Below, in pieces: positions 51,934 to 63,060 of a DNA stretch of 64,000 bases. How positions within the stretch are numbered: the stretch's first letter is position 1; each line of letters starts with the position of its first letter. Under the pieces are notes generated by a model. It was not told where the DNA came from. It worked only from the letters and a program-made list of their open reading frames with translations, and searched no databases. The stretch is from Dichetophora obliterata (Eukaryota; Arthropoda; Insecta; Diptera; Sciomyzidae), in contig OY986437.1 in assembly GCA_963920525.1 (NCBI GenBank), positions 196,993,511-197,057,510 on the forward strand. Direction: 5' to 3'. A program made the translations under genes and the position numbers.

Positions 51934-53328
51934 CAGTGTGACCAGAAGATTTTTGAAAAAATATGCTTTCTGTTAAAAAAAAATATGCTAATTATTCCAC
52001 TTTAAATTTTTATATTCCACAAAAATATTCCACTTTCAATTTCAAAGATATACAATATATCTAAATAAGTCTAAATATGCATATAAAAAAACACAGAAGC
52101 AAGTTTAAAAACATTTATTTATTTGATTACTATCGCACTTAAATTTATTTTCTTCTTCTATAAAAAATTATAAACATTGTTATGGTTTTTTGAATTTTAA
52201 GTAACGATATACAATATACAAAACTAAAATTCAGGCACATCTTCGAGGTCATTTCTTAAATTGTTGCTTGTATTATTATCATAGAAATTCGCATTTCTAA
52301 ATTTTTTATTAAGCTATCTGGTATTTTTTTGAGCATGCAGCCATGTTTTTACATTCAACAAATTATTTAAGAGTTTTTCTTGCATTCTATTTCGAATTTT
52401 TGTTTAAATAAGAAAGATTCATATAACTAAAAATGATCTCAACCTCAGCATTGCTAAATGGTAAGCTAAGCGAGAAAAGCACAAATTTTGATAAATCTTC
52501 AGATTCCGAACTTTGATCAATAACTTTTTTTTTCTGCTTTATTGTTTTGAATCCACATTTTAAAATAGTTAAAAGAAATAGCTATTGTTAGCAATAATAG
52601 TGGTATTCACGATGTGGTGCATTTGTGATAAATTTTTGCAAAATTTACAATACTTACAACTTATTGTGATCGAACCTTCAGTAAAGTACATATTGTATTT
52701 TTAAAATAAAATATATTTATTTTTATTAAATAAACTCACAGCGTAGCCTTTAGCTTGCTCCATGCTGAGTAGAAATGCTTGTACAATCAGCTGATCTAAT
52801 ACACAACTTGTATATTTTCCACAGGGTTGTATTTTAAAAACTGAATTTTGTTATATTAAAAAATTTACTACATATATCAAATTTATCAAAAATACACAAT
52901 ACAAGGAAAAATACAACACATCGTGAATACCCCTAATGTTTTCTTAAGTAAATTATTTACTGCTGGCACGTAATCCATAAAAAAATCTAACCAAACATAC
53001 ATATAAGCAAATTTACTTCACTTTTTAAGCTGCGTGAAGTTATTTCATGAATTGCAATAAAATTGACAACGAAGAAGTTAACCACAAAATTAATTCCTTA
53101 TATTGCGTTTTACAAGGTGGTTCAGAGATAAAAAAATTTCGATAGCCAAAAACAACCATTTAGTAACCAAATAGACATTTTTTTATTGCAATTTTTGTGA
53201 ATTTTGAAAAATATAATCATACGAAAAATATTCCACTTTTTATGCTGCATATTTTTATAAAAAAAAATATGCTTCCCGAAGCTAAAATATGCCAAAGTGG
53301 AATATAATATTCCACTCTGGTCACACTG
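51934..53328. mobile_element. 1.4 kb DNA transposon with 13-bp ends and 8-bp target duplication
   Basis: CAGTGTGACCAGA at 51934-51946 is matched exactly, inverted, at 53316-53328. The flanks are identical 8-bp direct repeats CTAACTAC (51926-51933 and 53329-53336), a clean target-site duplication. The length of 8 bp fits the hAT or P superfamily. The interior is AT-rich and has no transposase ORF, so it is a non-autonomous copy. The intact duplication suggests a fairly recent insertion. Confidence 0.85.
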
Positions 53329-53661
53329 CTAACTACACTTAAAAATAGCCAAAAATTACCGTTCGCTACCCTCCCCGGACGATAGACCTGACGGTCAGCC
53401 GAGGTAGTAGCTACTAGGTTTGAGCTCACCTAAAAAGGAATGCTATCTTAGCTGGATTTGTCGTGTCTATTTATATGCTTTCAGGAAAAATTACTTAGGA
53501 ATTATATAAGTCGTCTGTTGTATGGCGTATGAAAAGAATGTTGCATGGCTGTTTTATGGCTACAAGACGGTGAGTCTTGTTGTTGTGGCTGGTAATATAT
53601 GTAAGTCACGTTGTTGTTATCAAAGTTAATTATCTTATGCTGCATATATAAGTAACTATAC

Positions 53662-54260
53662 TTAATTGTCACAAAAGTTTCTCCACCAAAGGTTCTCTAT
53701 CGAGCTTAGGTCCGGGCTTTGGGCTGGCCATTCATTTGATACGATTTGACTCGAGCCAAGATGTAACTGTTCGGGAGCAATGTTTAGGGTCGTTGTCTTG
53801 CTGGAAGATCCAAGCAAGTGGCAAAGTTTCAACGTAGTCGCCGTCCAAATGCTCCGCCAAAATAGCCTTATATATTTCACCTGTCATTTTCTATTTATTT
53901 GTTGAATTGGACCAACGCCAGATGAGGTGAAACAACTTCAAACCATTACGGAAGAGCCACCATGCTTGACCGTCTTTTTGGTGTATCTTGGGTCCAATTC
54001 TTTCAACGAAGGACGCCTAAAATACGGTCTTCCATCGTTTCCGAAGGCATTAAATTTAGATTCGTCGCTCCATACAATAAGATCCCAAAATGTTTGCTCT
54101 TTACCCAAATGGTTCTTTGCGAATTCAAGTCTCCTTCGCAAATTTTTTTTTTTTTTGTATTTGGTTTGCTCCGTGCAACTCGCCCACTTAACGAATTTTC
54201 TTTTAACCCCCTTCGAACTGTTTGCGATGATATTTTAACATTATAATCTGCTTCCATCTG
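53662..54260 (-). pseudogene. Decayed Tc1-like transposase
   Basis: Minus-strand fragments in different frames follow the order of a Tc1-clade enzyme. First, an HTH-like piece (SSQTVRRGLKE). Second, the first catalytic Asp in IVWSDESKFN, then DGRPYFRRP, LDPRYTKKTVKHGG and SSVMV. Third, the second Asp in IFQQDNDPKH (near 53790), and the Glu in WPAQSPDLSSIENLW. All three members of the DDE triad are recognisable, but frameshifts and stops separate them, so the gene is dead. Terminal repeats were not found. Confidence 0.85.
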
Positions 54261-55828
54261 ATTTAGATTTGCTCAACTTAATCAATTTTCGATCATCAAA
54301 TGTTGTCGTTTGTCTACTTCAGCAACGTTCCCAGAGTTTTGGAAGGAATTTCAAATCAGTTTCCTCTCACAAGGTGTCGGCTCTTTTTTTCACCCATTAG
54401 GCCAAATCAAATTTTAATAGTACTAAAATTAATACAGTTATCATTTTATGTAAAATCCAATGAAGAAAAATAGAAAGATTTATTATTACCGTTATTAAAT
54501 CAAATGTCTTAATTATGTGAGCACTTAGAAGTTGATTGCTTCGCAATAAAAAATGCACTGCCCATGAATAACAACAAATTCCTTGAAAATTTTTTTATTT
54601 ACTTAAAACAGATATAACGGGGAAGTTTATCATCACAAAGCGAAAGCAAAAAATAAAAGCAGAGAATTATTATAACAATTATAGTTTCAAATTCTTTTTT
54701 GTCTTAATTGTATCAGCACAAGTGTATAAGCTATTTATTAAAAAACAGAGATCAAGTTTGAAAATGAGCCAAATCGGATAAAATACACGCCTACCTCCCA
54801 TACAAAGTTACTTTACCAGAATGGTAAAATCTCTTTAAACTCCACAAAAAGGTATAAAATGAGTATGAAATTTGTAAAAATCGAATGAAAACCACATCAT
54901 ATCTCTCATACAAACTGACTAAGTGATGAAAACAGCAAGATCTTATTAAATTCCTTTAAAATTAAGTCAATGGCTTCAAATTTTGCAAATAAGTTTTAAT
55001 TTTAACCATAGCTGGGCGATAAGGACTACGAATACCACACGATTACGATTGCAGGAATCTTTAAAAAAAATGCAGTTACAATTAAAGTAATTAAAGTGAC
55101 ATCATCATAATAGGAAAATTTTCATAAATTCCAAAAAATAATGGTTTTAATTTTAAATTTCTTTAACACATAAGCTTTGATAATAAGTATGCAGTCTGTG
55201 TTTCAAATTTGTTAATATTTGGATAAAAAGATTTGGATGACGTCCCTATAAAAATGACGTTATTAATATAATACAACATTGAAAACTTAGAATTTACTGA
55301 AATATGGCTGTGGGACTATGTATTTTAACTCGGTCCAGTCTAAGATAATTCCTTACTAGTTTTTCTTATAAATATACTTTGGATTTGTTTGAAAGGTTTT
55401 GTAATTTTGATCTCAAAAAATATTTAAGAAAAATCTTAAAATTCATTCACTATTACTTTATTTTACAAACCAGGCATAAAGACTTTTTTCACAAAGGTAT
55501 TTTCATTAGGAATCAGCTACTTTTATAAACTTTTGGGTAAAGATGAATCATTATATTTTTACTTGAAGTGGTCGGTACATCAAAAGTAAGGTATTTGAGT
55601 TGTGTTATCCATCTCGGAACTGTAACGGGAAAAAAGTGTTTAAAACAAAAAATTTAAATTAAAATAAACCGACTATACTTCAGCCTACTACCCCGAAAAA
55701 TATTGGAATGTAAAATTTCCAAATATTCAATAAACATAAATTGAAAAGATTTATTTAAAACTAATTCCACTTGTATTTCATTATTCCAATCGTCAAATCA
55801 CATTTGTCATACTTCTATCATACTTTAG

Positions 55829-56128
55829 TTTTGCCGAAAATTGCGCCCTTCTCGCCGGGCTCCGACGCCTTTTTCCCCGGCGATTACTTTACACTTCAAT
55901 GTTCCATAATACACGGTGATCATCCGCTGCTCATCTACTGGCACTACAATGATCAGGCACTCAATGTGAGCTTTGCCGATATGCTTGGCATTTCGATATC
56001 AAAGATGGGCTCTCGTAGCTCGGTGCTGACAATAGAGTCGGTGCAGGGCACACATGCTGGAAACTATACGTGTTTTGGCAAAAATGCGGCTGGGGTCACA
56101 AACTATACAGCGCAATTAATAGTGAATG
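55829..56128 (+). CDS. Dscam1: Dscam1 exon 9 variant v31
   Basis: 300 nt. Starts VLPKIAPFSPGSDAFFPGD, ends AQLIVN. The SPGSDAFFPGDYF block and an extended C' loop (NVSFADMLGI) explain its length. Three sequons (NVS, NYT twice), the most in the cluster. Acceptor tttag, donor GTATTT. Confidence 0.95.
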
Positions 56129-56337
56129 GTATTTAGACGCTGGATGTCTTTTTATTACCACCCACTCTTATAATATTTTGTTTACTATTTATATTTTTAT
56201 ATTATTTTACTTTTGTATTTATATTTTATAACTTATAAAATATTTCTCTTTCTTTCATATTACTTGCAACTCTTCCCCCTTTTCTCACACAAATTTACTT
56301 AACTTCCTTGAATTAAATGTCCAACCAACCGCTGCAG

Positions 56338-56628
56338 TCCCACCTAAACTAGCTCCGCTATCCACCGGCCGCGATGCTCCACTTTATGTTGGCGACTATT
56401 TTCAACTAAATTGCGCTGTATTGCATGGCGATGCACCCTACAACATTACCTGGTACTACAACGATGAGCCGGTCTTTGCGCTCGAAGGTATCACAATATT
56501 GATGCACAGCAAACGCAGCAGTTCGTTAAATATAGAGAGTGTGCGCGGTGAACATGCTGGGAAGTATACCTGCATGAGTGCAAATCGTGCGGGTCAAACG
56601 ACAGTATCGACCAACTTGAGTGTTAAGG
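56338..56628 (+). CDS. Dscam1: Dscam1 exon 9 variant v32
   Basis: 291 nt. Starts VPPKLAPLSTGRDAPLYVGD, ends TNLSVK before the split Gly. Related to v31 (GDYFQL, HGD.P). Sequons NIT and NLS; the F strand is GKYTC. Acceptor ctgcag, donor GTACAA. Confidence 0.95.
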
Positions 56629-56987
56629 GTACAAAAACAAAAAATTTGTTTCATGTTATTAGTATTAAGTGGTGCTTTGAAGTGACTAAATAACAAAAAC
56701 AAAACAACAACAAAAAAAACCATATCGTTGGACTATTTGTTGTGTAAATACAATTTATTTAGCATTGCATACTTTTAGGAGCGCGCTTAAAGCCACTTTG
56801 TAACTAGTCGCTAGCTTAGAGCTGTGTAAAAATTATGCTGCTTATGGTTTAGTGGGCGAAACTAAGCACTATTTGGGTGCCAGAGTAAACTCTCTCATTT
56901 TCACTGTAAAATTGTACTTCATCATTTCACTTCACCTCACTACACTTCATTTCACTTTTATTCCATAACCTCAACTGCTGTGCCTAG
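56629..56987. other. Dscam1: Intron v32-v33 (359 nt)
   Basis: Unique sequence ending in a CT-rich tract (TTCACTTCACCTCACTAC) before the last acceptor. No motif copies or repeats were recognised. Confidence 0.6.
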
Positions 56988-57266
56988 AGCTGCCACAAAT
57001 CGATCAGTTTCACTTTAATGCTAATGGCGTGAATGGCGGCCAGTCAGTGCGTGTCATGTGTATGATCACCACCGGTGACTTGCCCATTGATGTGTATTGG
57101 TTGAAGGACTCACAGCCTTTGTTACGCTCTATCTACCATAAAATCGATGAATACACTTTGATGTTATCCTTGCGTCAGGCTACGATTAGCGACTCTGGAA
57201 ATTACACGTGTGTAGCGCGTAACGCGGCAGGCGAGGCCAGAAAGTGGTCGGTGCTGAAGGTTAAGG
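56988..57266 (+). CDS. Dscam1: Dscam1 exon 9 variant v33 (last of the cluster)
   Basis: 279 nt, the shortest exon 9. Split first codon is G|AG = Glu, not Val or Ala: E-LPQIDQFHFNANGVNGG. Ends LKVK before the split Gly. The D-E region is shortened (YHKIDEYTLMLSLRQATISD) and lacks the SVL.I motif of the rest, resembling a constant Ig domain more than its neighbours. NYT sequon. Acceptor CCTAG, donor GTAGGA. Confidence 0.93.
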
Positions 57267-58653
57267 GTAGGAAGTGGCTTTGGTCTAACTGCAAACATAA
57301 TAAATTATTAATTTTTTCTTTTTGTTTGTTGATTTTTTTTTAATAGTTCTTTTTTAATCCTTCATTTAGCTTAATGTAATTTAAGTTCAAATTTGTATGG
57401 ACTTGTTTTGAGTGTGACTTCAGAGACATGAACGAGTAATTAGCGACGTTTTTGTATTTGACGAGTGGGCAACGACACTTAGCCCACATGACTTTTTATT
57501 CTAAATACGGCTCTGAGCTTACTGTCATATTCGTCTTCAACAAAGATAACAGTGCTTTTGAAACTACTTTCAAATTGGCTTAAGGGTAGGTTCTCATGAA
57601 ACTCGACCAAAAAACTCAATTTTTTTTTTAATTTTTCTATAGCTTATGATGTGTAAATTATGATATGTTCCCAAGCGGTTTGTGGCCAATAACGATTGCA
57701 TAAAAAAGTTATCGCATACGAACGGGACCCATATTTTTATAAATGATCTCGATAAAATCGCTAACCAAAACTTAAAACGCGTTTTTTGTAAAATCATGTT
57801 CATCAAACTGGTATAAGCGATATCTCAAGAACTTCAAATCTCTATGAATTAACTTGGGTTTTTATTCAACACTATCAAAAACTCTTCTAAAAATTCACAT
57901 GTCTACCATTTTTGTAATTTTCAACTAGTACCTTTTTTTAACGTTACGTTTAAAGGCATATTGGCTTTTAACATTACATTTATATGCACAAAAAAATACT
58001 TTCCTACACTGAAAGAAATATGTGTGAAAATTAAATGAAATTGTGTTCATATTAAACGAATTTGCTTTTGAAATATAGCTTGAAACAACTTCATTTAAGC
58101 TAAACACAAATGTTTTTAAATTTTATTTAAAACAAAAATTTTTGTTTTTAAAACAATGTTTAAATATACATTAATTGTAAAAATTTTAAGTTCAAACACA
58201 TTTATTTAAACGAAAAATTTAATGCAAAAACTTTAATATTTAAAGCAAATATTGTTATTATATTTAAAACAAATAAATTAAACCGCCATTTTTTCGCTGC
58301 AATTGTTTTAAGTTTTTCGATTTTTCGGAGTCAGATTCGTGATCAGCGACCCCTGGAACCCCCCGAATAAGAAATTTTTTGACCTCATTTGATGAAGTTT
58401 GTGTTTCATTGCAGCTTGAAATATTTTCAATATCAAAAAATTAATAAGTTCTCATCTTATGTTCAATATTTGTAAGGCTAATTCAAAAATATTTTCAAAC
58501 ATTCAAATGTAAAATCGGGGTTTCAGTTGTCTGGCAATAATTTGCAATGATTCTACAGTACATAATTTTTTAATTCAATCTCTGATAGCGACGTATTTTT
58601 TGTTATTGGAAGGAAATAATATAAAAAAATTATGCAAAAAAGAGTAATGAGCT

Positions 58654-59154
58654 TATCCCTTTCCGACCGTGTACGCACAATTGTGGGGGTAACTTTAAGT
58701 CTGAATATCTTCACTTCTATTTCACTAATGTTAAACAAATTTACATGCATCGATTGCACTGATTATTGCTTATGTTCAACTTTCATAATGTTTCCCTGTT
58801 CGTTTTCACGTTTCTTCAATTTTCACTGAATTCTCGCGTCACTTTTATTTTTTTTTTCAATGAGCCGCGGAAGTTAAATGTTTTTTCATTTACTATAATA
58901 TGACTTACGAAACTTTAGTGAAGTGAACACATTTAAGCTAAAAAATAATATATTTTAAAATCTTAAATGATTTGAGGTTATTTGGTTAAAAAAAATTGGT
59001 TTCACTACAAACCTTCGGTTCTCAAAAATCCTTGAAGAAAATGAAAATATTAAAATTTATGCATTGAATTTGTTTTCATATCATATAAAGACCATTTACT
59101 CCAAAAATCACAAAAAAATTTTCAGTAGCTTAGCGTTAGGTCGGAAAGGGTTAT
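58654..59154. mobile_element. MITE-like element, ~500 bp, with TATCCCTTTCCGACC ends
   Basis: TATCCCTTTCCGACC at the left end is matched by GGTCGGAAAGGGTTATA at the right end (one mismatch plus one extra base). No further coding or repeat structure inside. A target duplication was not seen. Confidence 0.5.
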
Positions 59155-59384
59155 AGTTGAAAATTAAACACGCTTGTTTTAAATTTTGTTTTGTAGAAAA
59201 GCAAATGAGTTAAATTTCTATTTTAAAATTTTTTATTTAATTTTAAAGTATGTTTTTTTTCTCAGTGTACACGTAAAAAGTCAATAACTACCAAAAACTC
59301 AAGGTGTTCATTTACTTCCTTCTATGAGAAAAAAGTTAGAACTTATGAGAATTATGAACTTCATGATCTAACCACAACGCTTTA

Positions 59385-59505
59385 TGGCATTGAGGGCATT
59401 CTGTTGCTCACGGACAAAGAGCTTTGTCTGTCACCATGCGTTGCTTATGGCAGCATAGAAGGCTTTCCGTATGTGCTTGCTTGCGAGTGTTAGAGAATGT
59501 CACTT
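59385..59505 (+). repeat. Dispersed repeat, copy shared with 9145-9260
   Basis: Shares CAAAGAGCTTT, CCATGCGTTGCTTATGGCAG and AGTGTTAGAGAATGT in order with the repeat just upstream of exon 6 w6. The two copies are 50 kb apart and in the same orientation. Confidence 0.6.
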
Positions 59506-60135
59506 ACTTCTTTACAAACAGTGTGAGAAGGTGCACTTTATTTGTCAAAAGAAAAAATACAGCAAATTTATTATAGTTTGGTATTTACTTTCCTTATGAT
59601 TGAGTATTTAATCACCTAAGTATCATTCAGAGTCAAAAAAGAAATTCATTTAACTATTTCGAAACTATAAATAATACACCATTTCCAAATGTAATTAAGA
59701 GAAAATCGATTTAGATTGAAAAATTGCATTTGAAATTTAGAAAAGATTGGGATCTTAAAAAATTTAACACTTTGTTTAAGTATACTTATAAATATTTTGC
59801 AAAGAATATACCCCTATAAAGTGCTGTAGCACAAATTTCATTTATTAAAGTATTTTTTTTTTCATAAAAATCGACCCAGTTTTTTTGGAGTAAAATGGTA
59901 AAAGTGGTTTTTTCACTTAAGTTTTCTATAATTGTGTAGATATAGTTAAATTTTTATCTAAAAATTTACAAGTTTTCGCAGTAAAATTGGAATGAATTGA
60001 ATAAAATTATGTAGAACAAGACTGAATATTGTGTTAATTAAATTTCTTAACAATAGTTATTGATAGATATTGAAGAGTATGTTATTAAGAAAGTTTATTC
60101 AAAGACTTTTTAACGACAAATATTCGTCTGTTATA

Positions 60136-61140
60136 AAGCGGGATTCACTGACAACCTTCAGCAAGTTTTGCAAGTTTATTTTATATAAAGTTTTGAAAAT
60201 TTTTGTGCTCTATCTTTCTCCACACTCAGTGAGAGATTAACAAAAACTTACTGCACTCTCTTTGACTTGATTAACTTATAGCGCATTCTTTTCTGAAAAA
60301 AAAATTCTGCATTTTTTTTACCTCTTCAAGAGTTCTGCATTTTACCGTTCTTTTCTAAAAAAACATGTTGACCTGAAAATAAATCGTGTTCTTTTCTCGA
60401 AAATTCTGACCGCAAAAGTATAACAAATGCAGAATTTTCTGACCTGTAAAATTCGGCGGTTCTGCATTCTGCTCTCTACTAATACCAACATAAACACAAA
60501 AAATTTTTGACAGTAATATTATATGCTGTGACAATTGTGAGAAGCAAAATATTCTAATTTTGAAAAATTAGTTGAATTTAATCTAAAACAATTTTGTTTA
60601 AAATGGTTAATTTTAATTTTAAACGAGCGGTTAACTAAACAACTCGATGAGTATTTGTTAAAAATTCCATGCAGTCAGCTTTACACATAACCTCAATCGT
60701 AAATACATCGGAATTCAAAACAACAGTGCAGCCAATATCAAATGAAAAAAATGTTGCATTATTTCCGTTCTTTTCTCAGCTCAAAAGAAGTCAACATTCT
60801 GCAAATTCAGGTCAGATTCTAAAAAATTCTGCATTCTGTGAGGTCAGAATTTTTTTTCAGAAAAGAATACGCTATTAATTTCAAGTTTCTTGCTGAATCT
60901 TTTTGAGTAGTGTTGGCAGAATGGAGTTTCTTGAGTTGAAGTTGGCATATTTTATTATTGAAGCTTCAAAAGAAAGAAGCATTGCGTCTGGCAATATTGA
61001 ATATGACAAAGAAAAGCAGAAAACTTGCTGAAAGTTTTACATGCCAGTGAATCGACCTGTGTCACATTCCCACAGAGAAAGAGCAAGAAAGCTATCACGA
61101 AAAATTTGCTGAAGGCGGTCCGTGAAACCGCCTTAATACA
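60136..61140. mobile_element. Outer inverted-repeat element, ~1 kb
   Basis: The left end AAGCGGGATTCACTGACAAC, then CTTCAGCAAG, has an inverted, diverged counterpart near the right end: AAGGCGGTTTCACGGACC on the minus strand, then GCCTTCAGCAAA. A second pair (ATTCACTG near 61046 reversed) lies inside. It surrounds the MITE at 60279-60877. Ends are approximate. Confidence 0.45.
60279..60877. mobile_element. Nested MITE-like element with ATAGCGYATTCTTTTCTGAA ends
   Basis: TATAGCGCATTCTTTTCTGA, continuing AAAAAAAAATTCTG, is matched by its complement at 60842-60877 with one difference (CAGAAAAGAATACGCTAT). Internal ATTCTGCA, TTCTGACC and TCTTTTCT words are repeated many times in both orientations, typical of subterminal repeats. 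Confidence 0.65.
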
Positions 61141-62089
61141 AAGTTATAATTTGGACCAAACCCGGGTAGTTAAAAATTATTATTGAAAACATATTCCTTT
61201 CAAATCAAGCGCCACCTCTTCATTTGTGGTCGCACCTTTCGGTATTTTTTGTCCTGGACTTGAATATAAATAAGATTAAATAAAATATACCTATTTTATT
61301 AAAAGGATAATAAACTTTAAACAGTGTTGTTGGGATCTAGGAAGCATGGTCTTTTATTAACAATAATTTATGGTCAATTGATTTGGTAGAATCTTTTTGG
61401 AAAAGTTGTGAAAAAATTTTGATAGTTTTATAAAAAATACTGATAGTGCTTCAATAGTGATTTTATGTATTGTCGGTAGTTTGAATAACGTAGGAAAAAA
61501 ATTTAAAAAACATATTTTCTTAAAACTAGTTTTAAAAACAAAAAAATACTATGCAATACCTCTTCACCTCAATTTGAAATTTCTTTTACTATTTTGATCA
61601 CCAGACTTAAAAAACCTCAGTTCTATTTATGTAGCTTACTGACGATTTACCGAAAAGTTCTTTAAATAAAATTGGAAAACTGTGGTTGAGAATTATTATT
61701 ATTATAACTCATTAAATTGCATTTATTTGTTCTGTCAGAATTTCTTTTTAAGCAAAAAAAAAAAAAAAAAAATAAGCAGGGACTTAAGGAATTTCTTTTA
61801 TTTTTCACACAGTCAGATACAAAAATCAAGTTGATCTGTCATACATGACACAAGTCACGTTATTAATACTAAAATTGCTATCGATTTTGCATAAAAAAGT
61901 CCCATAATCTTACTTTAAGTACCAAATTAGTATCAATGCATTTTTTTTTCATTATAAGTGCGATGCGCCCATGGAAAATCCTGATTACGGACCTGTTTTA
62001 TACCATACTCATCATACCATACTCATCAAAACATACCAATTCCATGCCTTTAATACGACAACAATCATACCTAAGGGCGCTTTTATAGT

Positions 62090-63060
62090 GGCGACATATT
62101 GCTTTGCCTAACCGAACCGAGAGGGAAAGCTGAAAAACACTGCACATCATATGAAATAAGCTCAAATTGCGTTTAGTGCCAGGCCAAAAAGCAGCTTAAA
62201 TCGACTTGTGCGCTGGTACTTAGAGTGCCGAATGTTGCTTTCTCGCTCGCTCGCACGGCTTGCATGTGTTTAGTTTTACTTTACACGATGCTCACTTATT
62301 ATTTTTATTAAATAGCATGAAAAAAGCAGCAAGGAAAACTCTAATATATATATAGTATAATATATATATATATATATTTTTTGTTTGTTTTTGCTATTGT
62401 TTTTGTCTTGGGATCAAAACCAATTGGATGAAAAAAATGAAGCTTTTGGTTTCCTCTAAATTTTCTCAATTGTTGTTGCAAAAAAAAAAAAAACAAGCAA
62501 AGTTTAATATACCAAAAACACAACAATAACAACCAACATGTTATTCTGTTGCTAGCGTGTTGATTCCTTTGCATTTTTCTTGTGAGCAAAAGCAAGTGTG
62601 TATAATCAGCGCACGATAACGCAGTTTTGTACTCTTTTTTGCATTTCTACTAAAAAATAGTGATATACGTAAAAAACAAATTGCAGAACACTTGAGCTGC
62701 CAACGTCCCGATCGACTGTATCCAAACAAGAGGAAGCGAATATCCAGCATTTCCTTGAATTGCAACACACGCTAGCAATATGCAAAGAAAAAAGCTCACA
62801 AGAATAGGAAATTGAGTTCAGTTATGCACACGAAATCATGTGACTTTTTAATGCTTCGATTGCAAAAAGAAGCAAACAAAAAAAAAGTAGTATATATAAA
62901 TAAATCCAAAATAGTAAAAACCAGCTGCAACAAGTCAGCGGTTGTTAGGACGCATTTATAGTGCCAGCTGGTTGCTGGGCCGGACCGAGCTGGAAACGCG
63001 TCCTGCTAAAAGCAGCTGGAAGTGCGTATAGTGCACGCTTGTCGCTGGTGACTTGTTTTA
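62090..63060 (+). repeat. Two diverged GCGC/ACGC-TTTATAGTG repeats
   Basis: GGGCGCTTTTATAGTGGCGA at 62087-62106 and GGACGCATTTATAGTGCCAG at 62948-62967 are followed by matching blocks (TTGCT, ACCGAACCGAG or GACCGAGCTGGAAA). They look like same-orientation ends of small inverted-repeat elements. Inverted partners such as AAAACGCACTTC near 63224 and GAAACGCACTTC near 63442 may be their other ends. Confidence 0.4.
62343..62374. repeat. (TA)n microsatellite
   Basis: TATATATATA runs interrupted once by GTATAA. Confidence 0.9.

Larger units (their letters stand above)
49262..55828. other. Dscam1: Intron v30-v31 (6.6 kb)
   Basis: No exon 9-like sequence found. It holds an A-rich run near 50795-50840, a minisatellite, a ~113-bp repeat split by a 1.4 kb DNA transposon, and a decayed Tc1-like element. 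The ends (49262-50780 and 54400-55828) are AT-rich unique sequence with nothing recognised. Confidence 0.65.
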
